Source: an uncultured Photobacterium sp.
GTDB taxonomy: Bacteria > Pseudomonadota > Gammaproteobacteria > Enterobacterales > Vibrionaceae
DNA length: 64,000 nucleotides
Reading direction: 5' to 3'
NCBI RefSeq assembly: GCF_947502415.1
Contig: NZ_CANMZV010000005.1
Coordinates: 1 to 64,000, forward strand
In this document: piece after piece, positions 36,215 through 45,451 of the stretch
How the letters are laid out: each line of letters opens with the position of its first letter
Position numbering within the stretch: position 1 is the first letter of the stretch
Notes under the pieces: generated by a model
What the model was told of the DNA's origin: nothing
Databases searched by the model: none
What the model saw: the letters and a program-made list of their open reading frames with translations, nothing else
Translations under genes and position numbers: made by a program

Positions 36215-37714
36215 ATGTATAAATTAATGTCAGGGCTAATCGCATGTGTTTTCTTAGCTGGCTGTAATGGTGGCGACAGTAGCAATAATCAATTTGCAGC
36301 TAATCGAGCTGAAATTATCGCTAAATCCTGTCCGCCGAATATGTCGTGCGGTTTTATGGCTGCACCAAAGGATTACGAAGAGCCTAATGGGGAAATGGTT
36401 GATATTTTCTATGGTGTACATAAAGCTCAGGATTCAGCCAACCGGATTGGTGCTTTGATTTTTAATTTTGGTGGACCAAGCGCAGCAGCGGTTAATGGAG
36501 CCGCAGGTATGGCTGCTAATAATCTACCACCAGAAATACTGAACCATTTTGATATTGTTGGTATTGACCCTAGGGGAGCTGGTCAAAGTGCTTTTGCAAA
36601 AGAGCTAACGGAGTGTGCGGTTGCTGAATATGAAGGCCGGGGAAATTGTGATGCAACGTATCAGCAAGTCGCGCCTTATTTGGGGAGTAATAGTGTAGTT
36701 AAGGACATTGATAGGCTTCGAGAACATCTTGGTGATGAGAAACTGACCTTCCTCGGCTATTCATACGGCACCCGTCTTGGTTCATTATATGCGCATACGT
36801 TCCCTGACAGAGTGCGTGCTATAGTTCTTGATGCTCCAATGTCACCTATAGCAGCAAATAATATTGAAATACGTACCGGTAATGCGGCTGGTTACGAAAA
36901 AATCGCCAAGTATCGACTAGGGCATAATGAAACACGGAATAATCGTTATCAAAATATAGTTGATCAGCTGTTTACGGCTCCTGAATATAATTATCAAGCA
37001 TCTGATGGAGTTTTGACTTTAAAAGAAGGTGCACGGGCTATGAACTTGACTGTTGCAAGAGAGTCTTCAGGTGATTGGTCTTATGTGGAATCAGGTGTGA
37101 CTAATTTATTGGATTATGATCGCGTAAATAGCTTGAAGTGGCTTTTGAGTGTTTTGTCTAATGGTTACAGTTATAACTCATACTCAAATTACGAGGATAT
37201 GCTAAGGGGCAATGCATTATTTAAAGCTGTTGTGTGCACTGATGAAAGAACGCCGTTAAGTGATGCAGATATTGAAGCATCACTCGATCGCTTCGTTAAT
37301 GCTTCATCACTATACGGTACATTGGCTTACCACCAAAACGCTGATTTGTGTAAAGGTTGGACTGCTCAACGCGATCCTATTGCTCCTGTAGTAGACATGG
37401 ATGTTTCACTTAGGGGTAAGCAAATTTTAATTATCGGTGGTCAGTATGATCCGGCAACACCTTACGCCTGGGCTGAAGAAATGAAGGAAAATTTTGGTGA
37501 TGTTGGTTCGTTGGTTACAATTAATAATTATGTCGATCATACATTTAGTTATACTGGCCTTGATTGTATTGATCAGAGTACCACCGCATATTTATTGAAC
37601 CCGGATAAAAAAGTTGCAGAGAAAACTTGTGATAAAGCAGCCTACCGTTTGGGGAACGATTTTACTAAACCGCAAAGGCTTCCACATCCTACAGATAATG
37701 TGATTGGCTGGTAA
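36215..37714 (+). CDS. alpha/beta-hydrolase lipoprotein, tripeptidyl aminopeptidase-like
   Basis: A 499-residue secreted lipoprotein: a signal peptide ending in the lipobox LAGC (Cys17) is followed by a TAP-like alpha/beta hydrolase. The nucleophile Ser is in GYSYGTRLG, an oxyanion-type motif is FNFGGPSA, and the likely Asp and His are in GGQYDPATP and VDHTFS near the C-terminus. Substrates of this family are peptides or esters; which applies here is unknown. The gene is clearly richer in A+T (aat, tta, gat, aaa codons) than cutC and the pst genes, hinting at later acquisition. It is monocistronic, with a terminator. Confidence 0.85.
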   Translation: MYKLMSGLIACVFLAGCNGGDSSNNQFAANRAEIIAKSCPPNMSCGFMAAPKDYEEPNGEMVDIFYGVHKAQDSANRIGALIFNFGGPSAAAVNGAAGMAANNLPPEILNHFDIVGIDPRGAGQSAFAKELTECAVAEYEGRGNCDATYQQVAPYLGSNSVVKDIDRLREHLGDEKLTFLGYSYGTRLGSLYAHTFPDRVRAIVLDAPMSPIAANNIEIRTGNAAGYEKIAKYRLGHNETRNNRYQNIVDQLFTAPEYNYQASDGVLTLKEGARAMNLTVARESSGDWSYVESGVTNLLDYDRVNSLKWLLSVLSNGYSYNSYSNYEDMLRGNALFKAVVCTDERTPLSDADIEASLDRFVNASSLYGTLAYHQNADLCKGWTAQRDPIAPVVDMDVSLRGKQILIIGGQYDPATPYAWAEEMKENFGDVGSLVTINNYVDHTFSYTGLDCIDQSTTAYLLNPDKKVAEKTCDKAAYRLGNDFTKPQRLPHPTDNVIGW

Positions 37715-37728
37715 TAATAGACAGAGAG

Positions 37729-37756
37729 AAAAGAGCCTGCGATGCCGGCTCTTTTC
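37729..37756. terminator. terminator between the hydrolase gene and cutC
   Basis: aaaagagcc and ggctctttt form a 9-bp stem with a nine-base loop, A/T on both sides, between two convergent genes. Confidence 0.85.
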
Positions 37757-37772
37757 GTATTACTGAATACTA

Positions 37773-38510
37773 TTACTTCAAAGCTCGTAAGACTGCCGAC
37801 ACTTTCTCTACCGAAGTAACAGGAACACTGAAGTCATCAACATCGGCATTGCCCATATAAGCCTGTTTCGAATAGTTAACCATCTTGCTTGGGCGGGTAG
37901 TTTTGCCTGAAAGGTGGACTTCTTTCACTCCGGTTTTACGGATAATTTTTGCGACATTGTCTGATGTGACGCCGGCCCCAGCCATGATACTCAGGCGCTC
38001 GCCGCTGAATTTAACCATTTCGGCAATAGTATCGATACCAGCTAGCGCATTGGCCTCAAGGCCTGAAGTAAGTACGCGCTCACAGCCTGCGCTAATAATA
38101 TTATCTAGTGCTGCAAACGGGTTTACACATTGATCTATGGCACGGTGAAAAGTGACTCCTAACCTTTGGGCCTCTTTCATCAGGCTGCGCAAGATATCGT
38201 TATCAACTTCCCCTTGAGCATTCAATACACCAATGACGACGCCCTGTAAGCCTGCATTTCGGGCTGCGTGAATATCGGCCAGCATGATTTCAATGTCTTC
38301 GTCGCTAAACAGAAAATCACCCTGACGGGGACGTATCATGGCATAGACAGGAACGTTGGCGCGACGGGCTGCCTGTTTCATAAAGCCAAAGCTCGGGGTC
38401 AGGCCACCAAGGGCGAGGGATGAGCATAGCTCAATACGGGTTGCCCCGCTTTGTTGGGCGAAGTGGAGTGATTCAATGTTGTCGATACAAACTTCGAGAT
38501 GATCAAGCAT
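37773..38510 (-). CDS. cutC: CutC family protein
   Basis: A 245-residue TIM-barrel protein of the CutC family, historically linked to copper tolerance though the true activity is uncertain. Typical blocks are [15 protein letters not shown] at the start, [45 protein letters not shown] and [12 protein letters not shown]. Length is normal for the family (~248). It stands alone between two terminators and is read towards the hydrolase gene. Confidence 0.93.
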   Translation of the reverse strand: MLDHLEVCIDNIESLHFAQQSGATRIELCSSLALGGLTPSFGFMKQAARRANVPVYAMIRPRQGDFLFSDEDIEIMLADIHAARNAGLQGVVIGVLNAQGEVDNDILRSLMKEAQRLGVTFHRAIDQCVNPFAALDNIISAGCERVLTSGLEANALAGIDTIAEMVKFSGERLSIMAGAGVTSDNVAKIIRKTGVKEVHLSGKTTRPSKMVNYSKQAYMGNADVDDFSVPVTSVEKVSAVLRALK

Positions 38511-38604
38511 GGGAACGGGTCATTGCCGGAAACGTAACGGTAGTGTAAACAATTGAGCAGAGAGTGGCGATAGCGTCGGTAAGGGGATGTTTTTCTATAG
38601 ATAT

Positions 38605-38632
38605 AAAAAGGGCCCGGTGTGTCCGGGCCTCA
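38605..38632 (-). terminator. terminator of the peroxiredoxin gene
   Basis: ggcccgg (38611-38617) and ccgggcc (38623-38629) form a 7-bp stem with loop tgtgt, and the minus-strand product continues into ctttttat. It lies about 100 bp after the peroxiredoxin stop. Two further hairpins (attcttc/gaagaat at 38712-38729 and caacacc/ggtgttg at 38687-38708) sit between gene and terminator. Confidence 0.8.
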
Positions 38633-38728
38633 TTATTTTTTGCCAATTGGCTGACTTTGGCTTTACGCTATTGCGTTCTTTTACCTCAACACCGTGAGCT
38701 GGGTGTTGTTAATTCTTCAGATGAAGAA

Positions 38729-39331
38729 TTATAGGTCTTCAGTGTGCTCAGATAGGTAAGCTGCAACACCTTTTGGTGAGGCGTCCATACCTGCTTTGCC
38801 TTCTTCCCACTGTGCTGGGCAAACTTCACCGTTCTTCTGGTGGAAGTTTAGAGCGTCAACCATACGCAGCATTTCGTCGATGTTACGGCCTAGAGGTAGG
38901 TCGTTAACTACCTGGTGACGAACAACACCATCTTCGTCGATTAGGAAAGAACCACGGAAAGCAACGCCTGCTTCTGGGTGCTCAACATCGTAAGCTTTGC
39001 AGATTTCGTGCTTAACATCAGCAATTAGTGGGTACTTAACCTGACCGATACCGCCGTCTTCAACAGCAGTGTTACGCCATGCGTTGTGAGAGAACTGAGA
39101 GTCGATAGAAACACCGATTACTTCAACACCTTTCGCCTGGAAATCTTCGAAACGCTTGTCAAAAGCGATTAGCTCAGATGGGCATACGAAAGTGAAGTCT
39201 AGTGGGTAGAAGAAAACTACCGCTTTTTTACCTTTAGTAAATTCTGCAAAGTTGAAGTTCTCAACGATTTCGCCGTTACTCAGAACAGCTGCAGCAGTAA
39301 AGTCTGGTGCTTGACGACCTACTAGTACCAT
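38729..39331 (-). CDS. typical 2-Cys peroxiredoxin (AhpC/TSA family)
   Basis: A 200-residue thiol peroxidase. The peroxidatic Cys is in FTFVCPSE (about residue 50) and the resolving Cys in GEVCPAQW. The GGIG segment and C-terminal YLSEHTEDL resemble the GGLG/YF features that make some peroxiredoxins easily over-oxidised. It is divergent from the oxyR gene, which commonly regulates it. Reductant (AhpF or thioredoxin) is not encoded here. Confidence 0.94.
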   Translation of the reverse strand: MVLVGRQAPDFTAAAVLSNGEIVENFNFAEFTKGKKAVVFFYPLDFTFVCPSELIAFDKRFEDFQAKGVEVIGVSIDSQFSHNAWRNTAVEDGGIGQVKYPLIADVKHEICKAYDVEHPEAGVAFRGSFLIDEDGVVRHQVVNDLPLGRNIDEMLRMVDALNFHQKNGEVCPAQWEEGKAGMDASPKGVAAYLSEHTEDL

Positions 39332-39360
39332 GTTGGTGCTCCTGAAAAATTCGGTTTATT

Positions 39361-39378
39361 GCTAACCCTTTGGTTAGC
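39361..39378. promoter_or_regulatory. inverted repeat in the peroxiredoxin leader
   Basis: GCTAACC and GGTTAGC are separated by four bases, 30 bp before the peroxiredoxin start. It could be an operator or an mRNA hairpin. It does not match the four-element OxyR site well. A partial OxyR-like ATAG element (catagctaaac) lies nearby at 39401-39416. Confidence 0.4.
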
Positions 39379-39463
39379 CTCCGTGTTTGGACGAGACAAA
39401 CTATAGCTAAACTGTTAGATTGGAAAAAGCGGAATAAATAGATTGATGTAATCGAAAAATACG

Positions 39464-40360
39464 ATGAACAAATTTCCATCCCTTAAACAACTACATTATT
39501 TGGTAACTTTATTTGAGACTCGGCATTTTGGTGAAGCCGCCAAAAAGTGCTTTGTCAGTCAGTCGACACTGAGTTCTGGTGTCCAGAATCTGGAAGAGCT
39601 GATCGGTTGCCAGCTTATTGAAAGAGATAACAAATCACTGGTCTTTACTTCTACCGGTGAGGACGTGGTGGTTCGCAGCCGCGAGCTTTTGGCCCGCAGC
39701 CAGGACCTGATGGAGCTATCTAATTGTACCGGAGACGGTATGGATGGCCAGTTAAGGGTTGGTTGTATCCCGACTATTGCACCTTTCCTTTTGTGTGATT
39801 TGGTCCAGGAGGTTAACCGCCTGCATCCGAGCCTGAATTTACTGTTACGAGAAGATACCACCAGTAATTTGCTGGCGGCGTTGCGTAATGGTGAGATGGA
39901 TGTGCTTATTCTTGCGCTGCCAATGGAAGTCAATGGAATGCATAGCCAGGTAGTTGGTCGTGATGCATTTAAAATGGTGATTAGCAAACACCAGGCAGAA
40001 TATGTCAGCGTGCCATTGCGTTATGCTGATTTGCCGGATGAGTCTGTTTTCTTATTGGAGAAAGAGCACTGTCTAACTGATCACGCGGTTTCGGCCTGTA
40101 AGCTGACGACTAAAGAGAAGATTAACCCATTTACTGCAACCAGCTTACATACCCTTGTTCAGATGGTGGCTAATGGGTTAGGAACTACTTTTATCCCGCA
40201 GATGGCGATTGACCATGGGCTGCTGGATAACCAGAATTTGGTTGTGGTTGAGCCACCTGGCCAGGAAGCTTACCGAGAAATTGGCTTAGTTTGGCGTCCG
40301 ACGTCCAGTCGCATTCGTACTTTCAATCGTCTTGCCGAGATTGTTCAGGGACTTTTATAG
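39464..40360 (+). CDS. oxyR: hydrogen-peroxide-inducible regulator OxyR
   Basis: A 298-residue LysR-type regulator with an N-terminal winged helix (LKQLHYLVTLFETRHFGEAAKKCFVSQSTLS). The two redox cysteines are in EHCLTDHAVSAC (Cys203 and Cys212), the same spacing as the Cys199/Cys208 pair of E. coli OxyR, which form a disulfide on peroxide exposure. This makes the OxyR call stronger than a generic LysR call. It is divergent from the peroxiredoxin gene, with 132 bp between starts. Confidence 0.92.
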   Translation: MNKFPSLKQLHYLVTLFETRHFGEAAKKCFVSQSTLSSGVQNLEELIGCQLIERDNKSLVFTSTGEDVVVRSRELLARSQDLMELSNCTGDGMDGQLRVGCIPTIAPFLLCDLVQEVNRLHPSLNLLLREDTTSNLLAALRNGEMDVLILALPMEVNGMHSQVVGRDAFKMVISKHQAEYVSVPLRYADLPDESVFLLEKEHCLTDHAVSACKLTTKEKINPFTATSLHTLVQMVANGLGTTFIPQMAIDHGLLDNQNLVVVEPPGQEAYREIGLVWRPTSSRIRTFNRLAEIVQGLL

Positions 40361-40373
40361 TCTCTTCGATATG

Positions 40374-40407
40374 GTGTTGGCAGTAATCTTATGCTGCCAG
40401 CACTTTA
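40374..40407 (+). terminator. terminator of oxyR
   Basis: gtgttggcag and ctgccagcac form a 10-bp stem (one G-T pair) with a 10-base loop, followed by tttat. It lies 14 bp after the oxyR stop. Confidence 0.75.
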
Positions 40408-40960
40408 TTCCATTCTTTAATATCTTTCCGATATATTTTAACTCCACAGCGACGGTAAAAACCGTACCTATTTGTAGGTTTATTTTGTTTCGCATAGCGA
40501 ATAAATGAAATCAATTGAGTAGATGTTTGCATCTGGTTTGTATGAGTGTTGTTTATACTCACCTTGTAACTTATTGTTTTTTATTCAGCCAAGCTCAGTT
40601 GAAAACCTTTCAAGTGTTTCAAACGTCTTTCATGCCGTGTGTTTGCATTCCCTTTTTGTGTAATTTAATTACGTAACTAGTTACATTTTTCTCTTGAATA
40701 TTCTGGATCGGCAAAAACCGAGCTTTTTCCTGAAAATTGTTTTAATTCAGTGTTTTGAGTTATTGCTCTATATTATTTAAGTGTTTGATTTTTAGTTGTT
40801 TGAGGAGGGGTGTTATCGGTGTGCCTGAGCAGGGTAAGTTGCATTTCTTTATTTGTTTCGGCAATGTGAATAAGACGTTAAGGTTATTAGTGGGCGATGT
40901 GCCAATACGATGGCTACTGATAAAAGTGGTGATTAAGTTACAAGCCGAAGGGAGCGTAAG
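40408..40960 (+). promoter_or_regulatory. long control region upstream of aceBA
   Basis: About 550 bp without a convincing gene precede aceB, unusually long for this region. It contains the HexR-type site at 40659-40673 and a second palindrome, GTAACTAGTTAC, at 40673-40684. A 69-codon open frame at 40755-40964 runs into aceB but shows no ribosome site or recognisable protein and is probably chance. Confidence 0.6.
40659..40673. promoter_or_regulatory. HexR-type operator
   Basis: TGTAATTTAATTACG is a 13-base palindrome (GTAATT-T-AATTAC) that matches the HexR consensus TGTAATWWWATTACA at 14 of 15 positions. HexR is the RpiR-family regulator of central carbon genes in gamma-proteobacteria such as Shewanella and Vibrio, where the glyoxylate genes are known or predicted members. 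It lies about 290 bp before aceB. The overlapping GTAACTAGTTAC at 40673-40684 repeats the GTAA...TTAC half-sites. Confidence 0.7.
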
Positions 40961-42574
40961 ATGACGGATAAAAATTCTCCACCAACTCAAGAAGCGAGAC
41001 TGGCTCTGCAAGCACCATTAACGGATCTGCAAAAAGAGATTGTTAACGATGATGCACTTCAGTTTGTTGAGCAACTAGTACAGCGTTTTGCTTCACGAGT
41101 TCCTGAACTTCTGGCTGCCAGAGAACGTCGCCAATTAGCAATTGATGCTGGGGCATTGCCGGATTTTCTCGTTGAAACGGCAGATATCCGTGAAGGTAAC
41201 TGGACTATTCGTAATATTCCTGAGGATCTGCAGGATCGTCGGGTAGAAATAACCGGTCCGGTGGAACGCAAAATGGTGATCAACGCCCTTAACGCCAACG
41301 TTAAAGTTTTTATGGCTGATTTTGAAGATTCCTTCGCTCCTGCCTGGGATGCCGTGCTGGACGGGCAACGTAATCTGCGTGATGCCGTCAATGGCACAAT
41401 TTCCTACACCAATTCGGATACTGGCAAGCAGTATCAACTCAAGGATGATCCGGCGGTACTTATCTGCCGTGTTCGCGGCCTGCACCTGCCTGAAAAACAC
41501 GTTTTGTGGCAAGGGGAGCCGATTCCCGGATCTTTATTTGATTTTGCATTGTACTTTTACCATAACTACAAGCAGTTACTTGCAAAAGGTAGTGGCCCTT
41601 ATTTTTACATTCCTAAATTACAGGCTTACCAGGAAGCCGCTTGGTGGAACGATGTGTTTAGTTTTACTGAAGATGAGTTTGGACTTCCGCGAGGCACAAT
41701 TAAGGCGACGGTACTGATAGAGACGTTGCCGGCAGTGTTTGAGATGGATGAGATCCTTTATCACCTGAAAGATCATATTGTCGGCCTCAATTGTGGACGT
41801 TGGGATTATATCTTTAGCTATATCAAGACGTTGAGAAATCATCCGGATCGGATTTTGCCGGATCGTCAGGTTGTCACCATGGAAAAGCCGTTTCTGAATG
41901 CTTATTCTCGGTTGTTGGTGAAGACTTGCCATAGCCGTGGTGCCTTTGCGATGGGGGGAATGGCTGCTTTCATTCCGTCCAAAGATCCGGAGCGTAATGC
42001 TTGGGTGCTCAATAAGATACAAACGGATAAGTCGCTGGAAGCAAACAACGGGCATGATGGAACTTGGGTGGCTCATCCAGGGTTAGCTGATACGGCAAAG
42101 ACGGTGTTTGATGAAGCGCTGGGAGAGCGGAAAAATCAGCTTGATATCAGTCGCCAAGAGGATACGCCGATCACGGCTGCTGAGTTGCTTCAGCCTTGTG
42201 AGGGTGAGCGAACAGAAGAGGGGATGCGCCATAACATTCGTGTGGCGGTTCAGTATATAGAGGCTTGGGTTTCCGGCAATGGCTGTGTACCGATTTACGG
42301 TTTGATGGAAGATGCGGCCACGGCGGAAATATCCCGGGCATCAATCTGGCAGTGGATCAAGCATGGGAAGGCACTGAGCAATGGCAAGGTTGTAACCAAG
42401 GCACTGTTTGAACAAATGCTGGAAGAAGAAATGGCCGTGCTTGAGCAAGAACTTGGAAGCGATGTGTTTAGTCGGGGACGTTATAAGGAAGCGGCTGTGC
42501 TGATGTCGCGGCTTACAACCAGTGATGAGCTGGTTAATTTCCTGACGCTGCCGGGATATGAGTACTTGCAATAA
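40961..42574 (+). CDS. aceB: malate synthase A
   Basis: A 537-residue cytosolic enzyme that joins glyoxylate and acetyl-CoA to malate. Family blocks include VKVFMADFEDSFAPAWD, RVRGLHLPEKH, GTIKATVLIETLPAVFEMDEIL, HIVGLNCGRWDYIFS, MGGMAAFIP and GCVPIYGLMEDAATAEISR. Length matches E. coli AceB (533). It starts after agggagcgtaag. aceA follows by 127 bp, so the two likely form an aceBA operon; aceK is absent here. Confidence 0.97.
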   Translation: MTDKNSPPTQEARLALQAPLTDLQKEIVNDDALQFVEQLVQRFASRVPELLAARERRQLAIDAGALPDFLVETADIREGNWTIRNIPEDLQDRRVEITGPVERKMVINALNANVKVFMADFEDSFAPAWDAVLDGQRNLRDAVNGTISYTNSDTGKQYQLKDDPAVLICRVRGLHLPEKHVLWQGEPIPGSLFDFALYFYHNYKQLLAKGSGPYFYIPKLQAYQEAAWWNDVFSFTEDEFGLPRGTIKATVLIETLPAVFEMDEILYHLKDHIVGLNCGRWDYIFSYIKTLRNHPDRILPDRQVVTMEKPFLNAYSRLLVKTCHSRGAFAMGGMAAFIPSKDPERNAWVLNKIQTDKSLEANNGHDGTWVAHPGLADTAKTVFDEALGERKNQLDISRQEDTPITAAELLQPCEGERTEEGMRHNIRVAVQYIEAWVSGNGCVPIYGLMEDAATAEISRASIWQWIKHGKALSNGKVVTKALFEQMLEEEMAVLEQELGSDVFSRGRYKEAAVLMSRLTTSDELVNFLTLPGYEYLQ

Positions 42575-42701
42575 CAGAAGATGATAGAGAGGCGGGCTGC
42601 TGCTTGGTTGTTGGCAGTGCAAGGGGAAGCCTGAAGAGAAAGTCTACCGTGGTAACGGTACGTTAAGCGGATTATCGCCAAATGAAACGAGGGACATCAT
42701 T

Positions 42702-44006
42702 ATGACATTGACTCGCCAGCAACAAATTGAAGCGCTTGAAAAGGATTGGGCTGAAAACCCACGTTGGAAAAATGTAAAGCGTACTTATACCGCAGAAGAA
42801 GTGATTAACCTGCGTGGCTCGTTTGCACCGGCAAACACAATCGCCCAGCGCGGTGCCGAGAAGCTGTGGGATTTGGTCAATGGTTCGGCGAAAAAAGGAT
42901 ACGTTAATTGCTTAGGTGCGTTGACCGGTGGTCAGGCAGTCCAGCAGGCTAAGGCCGGAATTGAGGCGATTTATCTATCAGGCTGGCAGGTAGCCGCTGA
43001 TAACAACACGGCATCGAGCATGTATCCGGATCAGTCTCTTTATCCGGTGGATTCAGTGCCAGCTGTCGTTAAACGAATTAATAACTCCTTCCGCCGTGCT
43101 GATCAGATCCAGTGGTCTAACGGTGTCAGCCCTGAAGAGGGGATTGATTACTTCTTGCCGATTGTTGCTGATGCCGAAGCGGGTTTCGGTGGCGTTTTGA
43201 ATGCTTATGAGCTGATGCGCAATATGATTGATGCCGGCGCAGGCGGGGTGCATTTTGAAGACCAGCTGGCATCGGTGAAAAAATGCGGTCACATGGGCGG
43301 CAAGGTGCTGGTACCGACTCAGGAAGCGGTTCAGAAGTTGGTTGCAGCCCGTTTGGCTGCTGATGTGGCCGATACAACGACATTAGTGATTGCCCGTACG
43401 GATGCTAACGCCGCAGACTTGCTGACATCTGATTGTGATCCGTACGATAAAGATTTTATCGTCGGTGAGCGTACTGCTGAAGGTTTCTATCGCGTGCGTG
43501 CTGGTATCGACCAGGCTATTGCCCGCGGTTTAGCCTATGCACCTTACGCTGATTTGATTTGGTGTGAAACGGCAACGCCTTGTTTGGAAGAGGCTCGTAA
43601 GTTTGCCGAAGCTATCCATGCTCAGTATCCGGATCAGTTGCTGGCTTATAACTGCTCGCCATCATTCAACTGGGAGAAGAACCTGGATGCCGAGACAATC
43701 GCCAAGTTCCAGCAGGAACTGTCTGATATGGGTTATAAGTATCAGTTTATTACCTTGGCGGGTATTCACAATATGTGGTTCAACATGTTCGAATTGGCTC
43801 ATGCTTATGCACAGGGCGAAGGCATGCGCCACTATGTTGAAAAAGTGCAGCGTCCAGAGTTCGAGTCCGCCGAGAAAGGTTATACCTTTGTTGCCCATCA
43901 ACAGGAAGTGGGTACCGGATACTTCGATAAGATGACCAATACGATTCAGGGTGGTCAGTCTTCTGTCACGGCGCTGACCGGTTCAACAGAAGAAGACCAG
44001 TTCTAA
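42702..44006 (+). CDS. aceA: isocitrate lyase
   Basis: A 434-residue enzyme that splits isocitrate into succinate and glyoxylate. Catalytic and family motifs include the signature [11 protein letters not shown] with the active-site Cys, [11 protein letters not shown], and YNCSPSFNW. Length equals E. coli AceA (434). It is the second gene of the glyoxylate shunt unit, with a long 5' spacer before it that may carry a ribosome site only (gaggga). A terminator follows about 110 bp later. Confidence 0.97.
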   Translation: MTLTRQQQIEALEKDWAENPRWKNVKRTYTAEEVINLRGSFAPANTIAQRGAEKLWDLVNGSAKKGYVNCLGALTGGQAVQQAKAGIEAIYLSGWQVAADNNTASSMYPDQSLYPVDSVPAVVKRINNSFRRADQIQWSNGVSPEEGIDYFLPIVADAEAGFGGVLNAYELMRNMIDAGAGGVHFEDQLASVKKCGHMGGKVLVPTQEAVQKLVAARLAADVADTTTLVIARTDANAADLLTSDCDPYDKDFIVGERTAEGFYRVRAGIDQAIARGLAYAPYADLIWCETATPCLEEARKFAEAIHAQYPDQLLAYNCSPSFNWEKNLDAETIAKFQQELSDMGYKYQFITLAGIHNMWFNMFELAHAYAQGEGMRHYVEKVQRPEFESAEKGYTFVAHQQEVGTGYFDKMTNTIQGGQSSVTALTGSTEEDQF

Positions 44007-44118
44007 TAGGAGTTTATTCCTAGCAATTTGTTGTTATATCTTGGGTTATCTGTGGGTTTTCTACAGGGTATGATGTGATGCATAACACAAGAGAGATTAT
44101 TTCCTATGTTATGTCTTT

Positions 44119-44144
44119 GGGAGCGCTTAGCGCTCCCATTTTTA
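44119..44144. terminator. terminator between aceA and acpH
   Basis: gggagcgc and gcgctccc form an 8-bp stem with loop tta and an attttt tail on the plus strand. The tail includes the acpH stop codon (tta at 44142-44144). It can stop aceA; for acpH the 5' arm is preceded by aaagacat on the minus strand, so it is weak in that direction. Confidence 0.8.
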
Positions 44145-44726
44145 TTGCTGTGACCGATAGATTTTTGCTACTTGAATGATTTGCGGGTAAATCGCCGCAA
44201 ACTGTTGTTCGAATAAATCGTAATGCTGCTCTATCAGAGCCGGGCAGTTCGCGAGTTGATGGAGTTTGGGGCGGCGTAGCGCCATCCGTTCGAGTGCAGT
44301 GGAAATGGTGCCTCGTTTCCGGTATTGCAATAGCCATTGTTGCTGCCACATTCTTGCCATGGTTTGTCGATAGCTCTCGGGCAGGTTTTCCTGATATAGC
44401 TCTACTTGCTTTTGTGCTTGTTCTACAAATTCAGTTAACGGCTGGTGGTGGTAGTGCTGCCAGTGTTTGGCGAGATAGTGATCCCAGGTGATATCCAGGG
44501 CAATCCCACTAACCCGTCTTGTATCAGCGCTGAATAGTTGTCGGCAGTGCAGTACTTCAGGCATAGCATCAATATAACTATCGATAAAGCGGTGAAGTTT
44601 TATCCCGTCAGCAACTGAACGGGCATATTGGGTGTATGGATCACCGCGGACAAAATCGGCCAGCAGGTTTCCCGCCAGATGGCTATGGCAGCGATCGGCT
44701 AAATGCAGGTGAGCAAGAAAATTCAT
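44142..44726 (-). CDS. acpH: acyl carrier protein phosphodiesterase
   Basis: A 194-residue protein of the AcpH family, which removes the 4'-phosphopantetheine group from acyl carrier protein. Typical parts are MNFLAHLHLA at the start, GNLLADFVRG, RRVSGIALDITWDHYLAKHW and ERMALRRPKL. I use the Met at 44726, which matches the family start; the frame is open seven codons further upstream. It is monocistronic and read towards aceA. Confidence 0.92.
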   Translation of the reverse strand: MNFLAHLHLADRCHSHLAGNLLADFVRGDPYTQYARSVADGIKLHRFIDSYIDAMPEVLHCRQLFSADTRRVSGIALDITWDHYLAKHWQHYHHQPLTEFVEQAQKQVELYQENLPESYRQTMARMWQQQWLLQYRKRGTISTALERMALRRPKLHQLANCPALIEQHYDLFEQQFAAIYPQIIQVAKIYRSQQ

Positions 44727-44789
44727 AGCTTCATACCTAGCTCCCAAATATATAGCTTTTTAACACATAACTTCCTAATAGACGGCGTA

Positions 44790-45248
44790 CTAATAGAAAT
44801 TTGTATCACTGTCTTCCGTTGGTTCCACTTCTTCCTGAATTTCAAGCAAATTAATGGCAATAGACACAAAGTCAGAATCGGTGATGATCCCTACCAGCTT
44901 AGCGTTGTGGAGTACGGGTAAACAGCCGATTTTATGTTTTTGCATGTAAAGTGCGGCTTCTTTCAGGCCTGCTTGCGGTTCTACGCTGAACAGGCTGCGG
45001 TGCATGCATTTATCAAGCGGGATATCGAGTGCAGAGATAAAGCTGCTTTTGTGTATCTGTTCAAGGCTTGATTCCTGGGCTGACAGGATATCTCGCTGGC
45101 TGACCAGCCCGACTAGGTGGTTGTCTTTATCTGTGACGGGAACATGGTGGACTGCCTTGTCTTCCATGAGCTTTTTTGCGTCAGCCAAAGTATGTGTCGA
45201 GGTTAAAGCGTGTGGGTGTGGTGTCATCATATCGGCGACAGTAAACAT
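44790..45248 (-). CDS. two-CBS-domain protein
   Basis: A 152-residue cytosolic protein made of two CBS domains (TVADMMTPHPHALTSTHTLADA... and DKCMHRSLFSVEPQAGLKEA...). Such pairs bind adenosyl nucleotides and act as energy or redox sensors, often for a partner enzyme. No partner domain is present. The start at 45248 is preceded by GGAGG at six bases, which favours it over the Met ten codons upstream. Function unknown beyond nucleotide binding. Confidence 0.88.
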   Translation of the reverse strand: MFTVADMMTPHPHALTSTHTLADAKKLMEDKAVHHVPVTDKDNHLVGLVSQRDILSAQESSLEQIHKSSFISALDIPLDKCMHRSLFSVEPQAGLKEAALYMQKHKIGCLPVLHNAKLVGIITDSDFVSIAINLLEIQEEVEPTEDSDTNFY

Positions 45249-45451
45249 ATAAACCTCCGTAACGACTGCTAAATCCATTTATTAGTTTCATTTTGCTTGC
45301 CTTTTGAATGTAGCCAATCCTGTGCTGAGTACCTATGACCCGCGTCAAATATTTCACTAGTTGTACTCATGTTTCGGGTTTGTTTATTTTTAGTTAATTT
45401 TGAGAATGTGTCATATAATCAATGTACAACATTCCATATGGGTATGACTTG

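Noticed and set aside
39401..39420. OxyR operator between peroxiredoxin and oxyR
   Set aside because: Only one ATAG-type element is clear; the four-part pattern needed for OxyR is not convincing, so no separate feature is given.
40755..40964. 69-codon open frame before aceB
   Set aside because: No ribosome site, no recognisable domain, and it runs into the aceB start; most likely chance.
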